Shown: in pieces, positions 51,812 to 60,430 of the stretch | How the letters are laid out: each line of letters starts with the position of its first letter | Numbering within the stretch: position 1 is the first letter of the stretch | Origin: Sphingomonas edaphi | GTDB lineage: Bacteria; Pseudomonadota; Alphaproteobacteria; Sphingomonadales; Sphingomonadaceae | NCBI RefSeq assembly: GCF_003583725.1 | Contig: NZ_QXTF01000002.1 | Span: 186,001 to 250,000 of the forward strand | Direction: 5' to 3' | Length of the DNA: 64,000 bases | Notes under the pieces: model-generated | Told to the model about the DNA's origin: nothing | The model's input: only the letters and a program-made list of their open reading frames with translations | The model's database searches: none | Made by a program: the position numbers and the translations under genes

Positions 51812-52933
51812 TCAAGCGGTCGCGGACTGTTCCAGCGCCAGTTCTTCCAATAACGCCCGGCAATGGGCGGCAATGCGCGGCGCCGCATAGCCGTCACCGA
51901 AGGGCATGGCCGGCTGCGCCATAGCCGCCCGGTCGGACCGGTTGCGCAGCCGGTTGACCGCAGCAACGATTCGCGCGGTGTCGGTGCCGACCAGTTCCAT
52001 CGACCCGCTGGCGATGCCTTCCGGTCTGTCGGTCGTCTCGCGTAATACCAGCAGTGGGATGCCCAGAGGCGGCGCTTCCTCCTGGATCCCCGCGGAATCG
52101 GAAAGGAGAATGTCCGAACGCCGCATCGCCTTGATCATCGCGGCATGGGACATCGGCGGCACCAGGCGGATCCGCCGATGCGCCCCCAGTTGATTGACCA
52201 TGCGTTGGGTCACCGTCGGATTAGGGGGCAGCACGACATCGATGTGCATTGTCGGTCCGGCCAGCTCGCGCAGCGCCGCGACGAGGCGGTCGAGGCCGTC
52301 GCCCCAATTCTCGCGCCGATGACAGGTGACCAATAACCGCAATGTCCGGCGGGGAATCCAGCGAATTCGGCGTGGGACCGGCAATGGACCGGCCAGCGCG
52401 GCCAACGCGTCGATGCCACTGTTGCCGGTGACGAAAATTTCGCCCCTTACACGCTCTTTCCACAGGTCGGCGGCGTTCGCGTCAGTCGGCGCAAACAGCA
52501 AGTCGGCGATGCGATCAATCACGACGCGATTGCCTTCCTCGGGCCAGGGCTGAGTAAGGTCATGGCTGCGCAGGCCCGCCTCGACGTGGGCGAGAGGGAT
52601 TCCGACTTCGCGCGCGGCGAGGGCGCCGCCCAGCGCGCTCGACGTGCCGCCCTGGACGATCAGCAACTGGTGCAAATGCGCGCGCAGCAGGCGCGCCAGC
52701 GCAGCGCGCACCAAGTCGGCGTGAAGTGTTGGATCCGGCTGACCGACGCAATGCAGGGGCAGCGCGTCAAACCCCGCCAGCCCATGGTCGGCCAGTTCCA
52801 GCCCCGGATGCTGCCCCGTGACATACAGTAGCGGCATCTCACCGTGCGCGACGAGCGCATGAACAACGGGACTTAGCTTGATCGCTTCCGGACGCGTGCC
52901 GATGACAAGCGCGATACGATACTGGCGCAGCAT
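51812..52933 (-). CDS. wecB: UDP-N-acetylglucosamine 2-epimerase (non-hydrolysing)
   Basis: This enzyme interconverts UDP-GlcNAc and UDP-ManNAc for surface polysaccharides. The 373-residue protein has RIALVIGTRPEAIKLSPVV, a QHPGLELADHGL segment, the conserved HVEAGLRSHDL, VTCHRRENWGDGL and SDSAGIQEEAPPLGIP. The GT-B-like fold and all four motifs match WecB/MnaA. No linked polysaccharide genes are nearby, so the destination of the sugar is not shown. Starts with ATG 52933. Confidence 0.93.
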   Translation of the reverse strand: MLRQYRIALVIGTRPEAIKLSPVVHALVAHGEMPLLYVTGQHPGLELADHGLAGFDALPLHCVGQPDPTLHADLVRAALARLLRAHLHQLLIVQGGTSSALGGALAAREVGIPLAHVEAGLRSHDLTQPWPEEGNRVVIDRIADLLFAPTDANAADLWKERVRGEIFVTGNSGIDALAALAGPLPVPRRIRWIPRRTLRLLVTCHRRENWGDGLDRLVAALRELAGPTMHIDVVLPPNPTVTQRMVNQLGAHRRIRLVPPMSHAAMIKAMRRSDILLSDSAGIQEEAPPLGIPLLVLRETTDRPEGIASGSMELVGTDTARIVAAVNRLRNRSDRAAMAQPAMPFGDGYAAPRIAAHCRALLEELALEQSATA

Positions 52934-53053
52934 TCCCCCTAACTTCGGCCTGTTTATTCTCGCTTAACCGCGCTTCATTCGCAAGTGCGGCATCGAAAGC
53001 ACTGGACAAGAGCCATCGGGCCAGTCCTTATCGTTAACCGGGGGAACTAAGAT

Positions 53054-53941
53054 TTGGCCGCAAGGCAACCTTCGATAAATGGCATTCTCGTCGCTCAGGT
53101 CACCGACCTGCACATCGGCTTCGACTCCGACAATCTCCATGAGCTCAACGTCCGTCGCCTGAACCTGGTGATTGACCAGTTGAACGCGATGCGGCCCAAG
53201 CCATCACTGCTGCTCGTGACCGGCGACCTTGTCGAAGATGGCGAGGATGTCGGCGCCTATCGGCACATGAAGGCGCTGGTGGGCCGCTGGGAAGGGCCGG
53301 TCCTGTGGACGATGGGCAACCACGACAACCGTGCCGAGTTCCGGTCCATCTTCCCGGAGGTTCCGGCCGACGCCAACGGCTTTGTCCAGTATGAAACAGA
53401 GCACGGCGGTGTCCGCTGGATCGTGCTCGATACGCTCGACCCGGGGCGTCATGGCGGCATGGTGTGCACGCGCCGCGCCGCATGGCTGAAGGAGCGGCTG
53501 GCGGAGAAAAAGCGCACTCCTACCGTCATCGTCCTTCACCACCCCCCGGTGGACACGGGCATCGACTGGATGAGCGCGCTAAGCTCAGAAAGCTGGGTGA
53601 GGCGGCTGGAGCGGGTCATCCGGCCAGCGAGCCAGGTTGTCGGCATGATCGCAGGCCATGTTCACCGGCCCATCGCAACCAGCTTTGCCGGTAAGCCGCT
53701 GATGGTATGCCCATCGGCCGCGCCATGGCTTGCCCTGGACCTGGAGGGCATCGACCCAAAGCATCCGGATGGGCGGCCGCTGATCATCGGTGACGCACCG
53801 GCATTTGCGCTTCACTACTGGAACGGGGAGAGACTGCTGACTCATTTCGACGTTGCCGGACCTCGGCACGTCATGGCCAGCTACGACGATAATCTCCAGC
53901 CCATGATCCGCGACTTCATCCGCGAACGCGGGACGGGTTAG
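53054..53941 (+). CDS. Metallophosphoesterase (cyclic-nucleotide-phosphodiesterase-like)
   Basis: The 295-residue protein has the calcineurin-type motifs in order: DLH (18-20), GDLVEDGED, GNHDN, HHPPVDTG and GHVHR. The arrangement resembles CpdA (3',5'-cAMP phosphodiesterase) and relatives, but the specificity cannot be read from sequence. The only in-frame start before the conserved part is TTG 53054, preceded by GGGGAAC. It is monocistronic in appearance and convergent with the NDUFS4-like gene (gap 3 bases). Confidence 0.85.
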   Translation: MAARQPSINGILVAQVTDLHIGFDSDNLHELNVRRLNLVIDQLNAMRPKPSLLLVTGDLVEDGEDVGAYRHMKALVGRWEGPVLWTMGNHDNRAEFRSIFPEVPADANGFVQYETEHGGVRWIVLDTLDPGRHGGMVCTRRAAWLKERLAEKKRTPTVIVLHHPPVDTGIDWMSALSSESWVRRLERVIRPASQVVGMIAGHVHRPIATSFAGKPLMVCPSAAPWLALDLEGIDPKHPDGRPLIIGDAPAFALHYWNGERLLTHFDVAGPRHVMASYDDNLQPMIRDFIRERGTG

Positions 53942-53944
53942 GCC

Positions 53945-54226
53945 CTAGCGGAAATTGTCGGCGTAGGCCTGTAACTTGAGCGAAACAGGCGGCGCGGGGA
54001 TCAGGTGGACGGTCAGCCCCTTGCGCTCCGCATAGGACAGCGCCTCTTCCTTCGTGTCGAAGGTCAACCGGACCTGCGTGTTGGTGTCGCCAGAACCGGC
54101 CCAGCCCGTCAGCGGATCGGGGCGCTGCGGCTGCTGCCGCTCGAACTCCAGCAGCCAGCGGCCGTTTCGGGCCTTGCCCGACTGGGTGGCGTTGCGTTGG
54201 ATTTCGATGATGCGCGCGATCGTCAT
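53945..54226 (-). CDS. Complex I NDUFS4-like accessory subunit
   Basis: This is the bacterial form of the 18-kDa complex I subunit (ETC complex I subunit conserved region) that is found in alphaproteobacteria and mitochondria and stabilises NADH dehydrogenase. The 93-residue protein has ARNGRWLLEFERQQPQRPDPLTGWAG (shown only by its ends: GRWLLEFE and DPLTGWAGS) and FDTKEEALSYAERKGL. Its start is ATG 54226. The open frame extends 129 codons upstream, but those residues are antisense to hrpB. It lies 31 bases downstream of hrpB. Confidence 0.9.
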   Translation of the reverse strand: MTIARIIEIQRNATQSGKARNGRWLLEFERQQPQRPDPLTGWAGSGDTNTQVRLTFDTKEEALSYAERKGLTVHLIPAPPVSLKLQAYADNFR

Positions 54227-54257
54227 TCGCACCGATTGCCGCAGGGACGCTCCGGAA

Positions 54258-56696
54258 TCAAGAGCTTGCCCGCTTGGTCCGGAGCGTCGGCACGGCTGAC
54301 GCAGGGTCATCCGGCCACGGATGCTTGGGGTAACGGCCGCGCATTTCCTTGGCGACCTCTTTCCAGCTTCCCGACCAGAAGGCGGGCAGGTCCTTTGTAG
54401 TCTGGATCGGCCGGTGCGCGGGACTGGTAATTGCGAGGGTAAGTGGAATCCTGCCGCCGGCGACCATCGGGTGGCTGGTGAGTCCGTAGAGCGCCTGCGC
54501 CCGCACCTCGACCGTAGGGCCACCCGCTGCCCCATAGTCAATGGTATGGCTGGAACCCGCCGGCGACTGCAGGTGCGTCGGTGCGAGCCGATCCACCGCG
54601 CGCGCGACGTCATACCCCAGCAGCCCGTCGAGTGTGTTGCGAAGCGCCGATGGTTCGATCATATCCAACCGTCGCTTGCCTGCCAGCAACGGCACGAGCC
54701 ATTCCTCGGCCCGCTGCAGAAGCGCGCTGTCGTCTAGCGGCGGGATCGATGCGTCGTGCGCAGCCGCGAAGGCCGCTCGCTGCCGCAGGGCAATCGCGCT
54801 TTCGCTCCATGGTAGCACCGACAGGCCGTGGCGCTTCACAGCGTCAAGCAAGCCTGCCTCTATTGCTCTCTGGTCTGGCTTAGGATCCGGTGCCGATGAA
54901 AGCCGGATGGCGCCCAGTCGCCTGCCCCTCGTCGCGCTGATGGCGCCGGTCGCGGGGTCGAACCGCACGTCGGTGTAGGACTCGATATCGGCGGCGAACA
55001 GCGTGTCTACTTCTGTTCGCTCAATAGCCGCCGCCGACAGGATCCGGGCACCCGACGCGGCTCCAGCGACTTCCGCAATTGCCAGCCATTCACTGCGCGC
55101 TAGCGGCGATGTCGGGTCCAGCCGGAATCCCCGGCCGCCGACCGACTGCCAGTGTTCCCCGCTAGGGTCACGACGGCGCGACAGGCGATCGGGAAAGGCC
55201 AGAGCGATTGCCTCGGCTAGCGATCCGGAATTCGAACTTTCCTTGGCCCAGCGCGCCGCCATTCGGCGCGCCGCTTCGGCTCGGGGCGAACGGTCCGACC
55301 GCCAGCGCCGGAGCCGAGTTTCAAGGTCCGCCTCCTTCCCACCAAGCCCTCGTTCGGTCAGCAGAGCGGCGGCATCGGCTGCGGCCTGCGCAAAGCCACG
55401 CACGCGGGCCTCGACCAGCATATGCGCCAGCCGCGGCTCCAGCGGAATGGTGCCAATAGCGCGGCCATGCGCCGTGATGCGACCTTCTCCGTCGATCGCT
55501 CCGAGCCGGGCGAGCCGTTGCCGCGCTTCGGCTAGGGCGGGCGCTGGCGGCGGGTCCGGAAAGGGCAGGCGCGCTGGATCGTTCTCGCCCCATTGCAGGC
55601 AGGTCAGCAGCAGGCTGGAGAGGTCCGCTTCAAGGATTTCCGGCGGGTCGTGGGCGGGATGAGACGACGTTGCCGCTTCTTCCCACAAGCGAATAGCAAC
55701 GCCGGGCGCTTGTCGTGCCGCTCGGCCAGCGCGCTGGGTTACTGCCGCGCGGCTTGCGCGCTCCGTCACCAGCCGCGTTAGCCCGGCGCCCCGGTCGTAG
55801 CGCGGCCGACGCGCGAGGCCGCTGTCAACGACAATCCGAACATCGTCGAGCGTCAGGCTGGTCTCCGCAATCGCGCTCGCGAGCACCAGCTTGCGTGTGC
55901 CTGGCGGAGGGGCGGCCAGCGCCGCGCGCTGCACCTCTGGCTCGATCCCGCCATGCAATCGGTGAAGGACGACGTCGGTTGGTAACTTCCCAAGAGCATC
56001 CGCGGTGCGCTCGATTTCCGCGACGCCCGGCAGGAAGGCGAGTAGCGATCCATCATACTCTGCGAGCGCTTTCCTGATCGCCGAGGCCATCTGCGGCTCA
56101 AGGCGCTGAGCAGCATCGCGCCCCGCGTGAACGACGGTCAGCGGATAACTTTTGCCCTCGCTCCGAGTAAGCGGCGCATCTCCGAGCACTCTCGCGAACC
56201 GCTCGGTATCCAGCGTTGCTGACATGGGCAGTATGCGCAGGTCGGGGCGAAGCCCAACCGCGGCGTCCAGCGTGAGAGCCAGAGCAAGGTCGCTGTCGAG
56301 GCTGCGCTCGTGCACTTCGTCGAAGAGGACGGCCGACACGCCAGCAAGCTCGGGGTCACTCTGCAACCGCGACAGATAGACACCGTGGGTCATTGCGATT
56401 ACGCGGGATTCCCTGCCGACTCTGCTGTCGAGGCGGGTTGCATAACCGATTGTTTCACCGGGTTTTTCCCCGCGCTCGCGAGCCATATATTCCGCGGCAG
56501 CCCGGGCCGCGAGACGGCGAGGCACCAGTAGCAACACTTGCCCATTGCACCACGCTTCCTCCAGCAGGGCAGGGGCCACTCTTGTTGTCTTGCCGGCGCC
56601 CGGTGGCGCCACGAGTAGCGCCCGCGATCCATCGCGTAGCGCCGCCTTCAGCCCGGCAAGGACATCGTCGATCGGAAGGGCTGGGCGGGTCCGCAT
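54258..56696 (-). CDS. hrpB: ATP-dependent RNA helicase HrpB
   Basis: HrpB is a DEAH-family helicase of unknown cellular role. The 812-residue protein has Walker A VAPPGAGKTTR, the DEVHERSLDSD (DEVH box) and the motif VI region QRAGRAARQAPG, followed by the HA2 and HrpB-specific C-terminal domain with the AHGRAIGTIPLEPRL and ALYGLTSHPMV segments. Length matches bacterial HrpB. I choose the ATG at 56696; a GTG two codons earlier is also possible. It lies between the DUF411 gene (upstream) and the NDUFS4-like gene. Confidence 0.95.
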   Translation of the reverse strand: MRTRPALPIDDVLAGLKAALRDGSRALLVAPPGAGKTTRVAPALLEEAWCNGQVLLLVPRRLAARAAAEYMARERGEKPGETIGYATRLDSRVGRESRVIAMTHGVYLSRLQSDPELAGVSAVLFDEVHERSLDSDLALALTLDAAVGLRPDLRILPMSATLDTERFARVLGDAPLTRSEGKSYPLTVVHAGRDAAQRLEPQMASAIRKALAEYDGSLLAFLPGVAEIERTADALGKLPTDVVLHRLHGGIEPEVQRAALAAPPPGTRKLVLASAIAETSLTLDDVRIVVDSGLARRPRYDRGAGLTRLVTERASRAAVTQRAGRAARQAPGVAIRLWEEAATSSHPAHDPPEILEADLSSLLLTCLQWGENDPARLPFPDPPPAPALAEARQRLARLGAIDGEGRITAHGRAIGTIPLEPRLAHMLVEARVRGFAQAAADAAALLTERGLGGKEADLETRLRRWRSDRSPRAEAARRMAARWAKESSNSGSLAEAIALAFPDRLSRRRDPSGEHWQSVGGRGFRLDPTSPLARSEWLAIAEVAGAASGARILSAAAIERTEVDTLFAADIESYTDVRFDPATGAISATRGRRLGAIRLSSAPDPKPDQRAIEAGLLDAVKRHGLSVLPWSESAIALRQRAAFAAAHDASIPPLDDSALLQRAEEWLVPLLAGKRRLDMIEPSALRNTLDGLLGYDVARAVDRLAPTHLQSPAGSSHTIDYGAAGGPTVEVRAQALYGLTSHPMVAGGRIPLTLAITSPAHRPIQTTKDLPAFWSGSWKEVAKEMRGRYPKHPWPDDPASAVPTLRTKRASS

Positions 56697-56729
56697 GGGC
56701 ACCGTCCGACCATAAGCAGTGCGTCGCGT

Positions 56730-57164
56730 CTAGTGCTGCGCAAAGACCTTGGTCTTGCCCGCCGCGTCGAAAGCCACCGTCGCGTAGGGTTCGCGATGGT
56801 GGCCGTGCTCCATGCCCGGCGATCCCATCGGCATCCCTGCAACAGCAATGCCGCGGACCTTGGGTTTCGTCGCGAGGAGGCGCTTGATGTCGACGGCTGG
56901 CACATGACCCTCGATCACGTAATTGCCGACCTTGGTCGTGTGGCAGCTCGCGAGAGACTGCGGAACGCCCAGCGTCTTCTTAACGGTCATCACGTCTGCC
57001 GTGGGAACGGTCGTGACTTTGAATCCATGTTTTTCGACGTGCTCGACCCATTTGCCGCAGCAGCCGCAGCTTGGCGACTTGTAGACTGTCATGGTGGCGG
57101 CATGGGCCGCACCACCTACAAACATGACCGCGGAAGCGATGGCGGTGAAAATGGTTTTGCGCAT
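56730..57164 (-). CDS. Secreted DUF411 metal-binding protein
   Basis: The 144-residue protein has a signal peptide (ending near GAAHAA) and a DUF411 domain with the metal-binding motif SPSCGCCGKWVEH. A second part carries CHTTKVGNYVIEGHVPAVDI and MPMGSPGMEHGHH, adding a Cys, Met and His residues. DUF411 proteins are often encoded beside copper-resistance genes, so copper binding is likely, but no other copper genes are near. The start is ATG 57164. Its 3' end lies just before hrpB. Confidence 0.85.
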   Translation of the reverse strand: MRKTIFTAIASAVMFVGGAAHAATMTVYKSPSCGCCGKWVEHVEKHGFKVTTVPTADVMTVKKTLGVPQSLASCHTTKVGNYVIEGHVPAVDIKRLLATKPKVRGIAVAGMPMGSPGMEHGHHREPYATVAFDAAGKTKVFAQH

Positions 57165-57208
57165 GATGGCGAACCTAGGCTGATGAAATGAACGGCGGCT
57201 GACGAGTT

Positions 57209-58222
57209 TCAATAGGCGCGGGCGACGGCGAACTCGACGGCTTCGGTCAACGCCGCCTTGGAGCGGCCCGTAGGAAACATGGCCAGCGCATCGATTGCCC
57301 GGCGGCCGTAATGGCGCGCGCGTTCCATCGTATCGGCCAGTGCCCCGGTCGAGTTGATGAGCGAGGTGGCGTGCACCAAATCTTGGTCGCTGGTGCGCTC
57401 GCCGAGCATGGCCGCTTTCCAGAAGGAACGGTCCTCCGCAGTCCCACGGGCATGGGCGAGAATGACGGGCAAGGTGACCTTGCCGTCACGAAAATCATCG
57501 CCACGATCCTTGCCCATCGTGGCCTCGTCCGACGAATAGTCTATCGCATCGTCAACCAACTGGAAGGCGATACCAAGATTGCGGCCGTAGCTTTCCAGTG
57601 CCTCCTCAGCCTCCTCGCCGGCTTCCGCGACGACCGGCGAAATGCGGCAGGCGGCGGCGAACAACTCGGCTGTCTTGGCATTGATGATCGCGAGATAATG
57701 TTCCTCGCTGGTCTCGACCTGGCGCTGGGCCGTTAGCTGGTCGACCTCGCCCTCCGCGATTACCGCCGAGGCGTGGCTGAGGATTCGAAGCACCTTCAGG
57801 CTACCGTCCTCAACCATCAACTCGAAGGCGCGGCTGAACAGGAAGTCGCCGACCAGCACGCTCGCCGGATTGCCCCAGATGAGGTTGGCGGCGCGCTTGC
57901 CGCGGCGCATGTCGGAGCCATCAACCACATCGTCATGGAGCAGGGTCGCGGTGTGGATGAACTCGACCGCTGCGGCCAATTTGTGGTGACGGGCGCCTGG
58001 ATAGTCGAGCAGTGCCGCGCTCGCCAACGTAAGCATAGGCCGCATGCGCTTTCCGCCGCCGGCAATGAGGTGTCCGGCCAGTTCCGGGATCAGCGGCACC
58101 TTTGACTGCATTCGGTCTAGGATCACCGTGTTGACGCTGTTCATGGCCGGCGCCGTCAACGAAATGATTGGCTCCAGCGACGGCTCGCGCTTGTCACGCA
58201 GCGGGTGAACGGTGGCGGTCAT
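57209..58222 (-). CDS. ispB: All-trans polyprenyl (octaprenyl/decaprenyl) diphosphate synthase
   Basis: IspB-type enzymes add isopentenyl units to make the long side chain of ubiquinone. The 337-residue protein has the two Asp-rich motifs LLHDDVVDGSDM (first aspartates of FARM) and FQLVDDAIDYSSD (SARM), and the GGGKRMRPML substrate segment. Residues around the first motif do not have bulky aromatic residues just upstream of it, which fits long-chain product. The start is ATG 58222 with AAGGGG upstream. It lies 11 bases after the histidine kinase gene. This enzyme is the closest prenyl synthase to the carotenoid cluster, but it is not CrtE. Confidence 0.92.
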   Translation of the reverse strand: MTATVHPLRDKREPSLEPIISLTAPAMNSVNTVILDRMQSKVPLIPELAGHLIAGGGKRMRPMLTLASAALLDYPGARHHKLAAAVEFIHTATLLHDDVVDGSDMRRGKRAANLIWGNPASVLVGDFLFSRAFELMVEDGSLKVLRILSHASAVIAEGEVDQLTAQRQVETSEEHYLAIINAKTAELFAAACRISPVVAEAGEEAEEALESYGRNLGIAFQLVDDAIDYSSDEATMGKDRGDDFRDGKVTLPVILAHARGTAEDRSFWKAAMLGERTSDQDLVHATSLINSTGALADTMERARHYGRRAIDALAMFPTGRSKAALTEAVEFAVARAY

Positions 58223-58232
58223 GTGCGGCCCC

Positions 58233-59627
58233 TTAGCCGCCCTGCGGCGCTTCGGGAAGCGACAGCTTGACCAGCAGTCCTCCCAGGTCTTCGCTTTCCT
58301 CCAGCGCAACCTTGCCGCCGTAAATCTCGGCGACATCGCGGACGATGGCCAAGCCAAGACCCGTTCCGGGCTTTCCGGTCGTGTCCAGACGGGTGCCCCG
58401 GGTGAATAGTTCTGCGCGGCGCTCGCCAGGAATTCCGGCGCCATCATCTTCGACGAGGATCGCGACCGTACCGCTCTGCGGCGGCTCGACCGTGACGAAC
58501 ACGCGGCCGCCGCCATATTTGGCGGCATTCTCGATCAGGTTGCCGAGCATCTCGTCCAGATCCTGCCGTTCGACGCGGACCTGCGCGATCTTGTCGCCAG
58601 CGATATCGATCGTCACGTTGTCGTAAAGGGTGGTGACCGCCCGTTCCACCGCCTGGACACTGGTCCACACGGTGGCGCGCGCCTGTGCCGACGCCCGGCG
58701 ACCAATGGCGCGCGCGCGTGCGAGGTGGTGATCGACTTGGCGACGCATCACAGCCGCCTCGCGGATGACCGTCGAATCAAGGTCGCCTGCGTGCGCGGTC
58801 GCGGCATTGGTGATGACGGTCAAAGGCGTCTTCAGCGCATGGGCAAGGTTTCCTGCATGCCGCCGAGCCTCCTCTGCCTGCGCCTCGCTATGAGCGAGCA
58901 ACTCATTGATCTCGTCGACAAGCGGCGTGATTTCGCGCGGGAAATCTTCCGCGACGCGGGTTTGGGCGCCCGACCGGATCGCGATTACTTCGCGGCGAAC
59001 GCGGCGCAGAGGCCAAAGGCCGTAAAACGCCTGCAGGGCCGCTAGCATCAGAAGGCCAAGGCCGAGCACTGCGAAGCTTCGAACCAGTGTAGTGCGAAGC
59101 TCACGGATCTGGCCATCGATGGCATCGCGGGATTGCGCGACCTGGAACCTCCAGCGCACGTCGCTGCCCGGCAGAATGACGTCCCGTTCCAATATTCGCA
59201 GCGGTTCGCCTTGGAACTCCACGCTGTCACGCTTGTGTAGCTCGACGTCCTGGTGATCGCCATCGGCGGTCAGTCGCCGGTCCCACAAGGAGCGTGAGGG
59301 AAACGTTTCCTGCCCCTTGCCGCTGATCTGGAAATAGGCTCCGGAGTAGGGCTCCAGAAAGCGCTGGTCTGCTGGCGGACGCGAGAAGCGTACCTCGCCG
59401 TCAGGGCCAATTTCCGACGCGGCGATCATCGCGTTCAGCACATATTCCAACTGCTGGTCGAAGTTATCGACGATCGACCGCGACAGCACGCGGTCCAGCG
59501 CGAATCCACCGAGTAAGAGAAGGACGCCGATCCACAATGCCGCGACGCCGATCATGCGACGCGTCAGCGAACCCCCGCGGCGCCCCCTGACCTTCACCGC
59601 GCCCTCTTGAGGCGCCGTTTCGTTCAA
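58233..59627 (-). CDS. Sensor histidine kinase of a two-component system
   Basis: The 464-residue inner-membrane protein has membrane segments at about 24-44 and 182-203 around a periplasmic sensor domain of about 135 residues, a HAMP-like linker (WPLRRVRREVIAIRSG), the phosphoaccepting His263 in GNLAHALKTPLTV, and an ATPase domain with ENAAKYG (N box), DDGAGIP (G1) and GTGLGLAIV (G2). The start overlaps the response regulator stop by 4 bases. The kinase layout is like PhoQ/QseC-type sensors with an ALKTPL H-box. Signal unknown. Confidence 0.93.
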   Translation of the reverse strand: MNETAPQEGAVKVRGRRGGSLTRRMIGVAALWIGVLLLLGGFALDRVLSRSIVDNFDQQLEYVLNAMIAASEIGPDGEVRFSRPPADQRFLEPYSGAYFQISGKGQETFPSRSLWDRRLTADGDHQDVELHKRDSVEFQGEPLRILERDVILPGSDVRWRFQVAQSRDAIDGQIRELRTTLVRSFAVLGLGLLMLAALQAFYGLWPLRRVRREVIAIRSGAQTRVAEDFPREITPLVDEINELLAHSEAQAEEARRHAGNLAHALKTPLTVITNAATAHAGDLDSTVIREAAVMRRQVDHHLARARAIGRRASAQARATVWTSVQAVERAVTTLYDNVTIDIAGDKIAQVRVERQDLDEMLGNLIENAAKYGGGRVFVTVEPPQSGTVAILVEDDGAGIPGERRAELFTRGTRLDTTGKPGTGLGLAIVRDVAEIYGGKVALEESEDLGGLLVKLSLPEAPQGG

Positions 59628-60289
59628 GCGCCGGGATCCTCAAGGCTGTAGCCGAGGCCGCGGATAGTCGTAATCGTATCGGCGCCCAGCTTCTTGCGGA
59701 TGCGCGTCACGAACACCTCGATCGTGTTCGAATCCCGGTCGAAATCTTGGTCGTAAATATGCTCGATCAGCTCGGTCCGGCTAACCACCTTGCCCTTGTG
59801 ATGCATCAGGTAGGATAACAGCTTATATTCCTGCGCCGTAAGCTTGACCGGTTCTCCGCCCTTGCTGACGCGGCCGGAGCGTGTGTCCAGCCGAATGTCG
59901 CCGGCAATCAGCTCGGACGAAGCGTTACCAGAAGCCCGGCGGATAAGCGCGCGGAGGCGGGCGATCAATTCTTCGGTTTGGAACGGCTTGGCCAAATAGT
60001 CGTCGGCGCCAGCGTCAAGGCCAGCCACCTTGTCCGACCAGCTGTCGCGAGCCGTGAGGACGAGGACGGGCATTTTCTTGCCCTCCTTCCTCCAGCGGTC
60101 GAGAACGGTCAGCCCGTCGATCTCCGGGAGGCCCAGGTCGAGTACGACAGCATCATAATCTTCGGTGGAGCCGAGATAATGGCCATCCTCGCCATCGGTC
60201 GCGAGGTCGACGGCATAGCCGGCGCCCTCAAGCGTCGAGCGCAGCTGGCGCCCTAGGTTCGGTTCGTCCTCGACGATCAACACGCGCAT
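59624..60289 (-). CDS. OmpR/PhoB-family response regulator
   Basis: The 221-residue protein has a receiver domain with phosphoaccepting Asp51 in LDLGLPEIDG, acidic residues EDE at 7-9, and a conserved Lys near 101 (YLAKPF). The C-terminal winged helix (VKLTAQEYKLLSYLMHHKGK and RDSNTIEVFVTRIRKKLG) is of the OmpR/PhoB type, close to PhoP/QseB. It is the first gene of a leftward operon with its kinase and, possibly, ispB. The intergenic region upstream (141 bases) contains no obvious terminator. Confidence 0.95.
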   Translation of the reverse strand: MRVLIVEDEPNLGRQLRSTLEGAGYAVDLATDGEDGHYLGSTEDYDAVVLDLGLPEIDGLTVLDRWRKEGKKMPVLVLTARDSWSDKVAGLDAGADDYLAKPFQTEELIARLRALIRRASGNASSELIAGDIRLDTRSGRVSKGGEPVKLTAQEYKLLSYLMHHKGKVVSRTELIEHIYDQDFDRDSNTIEVFVTRIRKKLGADTITTIRGLGYSLEDPGA

Positions 60290-60430
60290 TCAATTATCCT
60301 TCGATATCTGTTCGCAGACACAAACACGCGCGAAGCTGAACGGTTGCTTGTGCGGAACGATAGCGCCCATGCAAGCAATTATGCCTTTATGCGGCGAATT
60401 TTGCGTCGGTTCGTCCGAAGATTCGCTCTG

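Noticed and set aside
53945-54613. A 222-residue version of the NDUFS4-like protein
   Set aside because: The N-terminal 129 residues are read antisense to hrpB and are Arg/Ser-rich shadow sequence; the domain starts at ATG 54226.
57209-58222. Calling the prenyl synthase crtE (GGPP synthase)
   Set aside because: Its length, N-terminus and neighbourhood fit long-chain ubiquinone side-chain synthases, and it is more than 9 kb from the crt genes.
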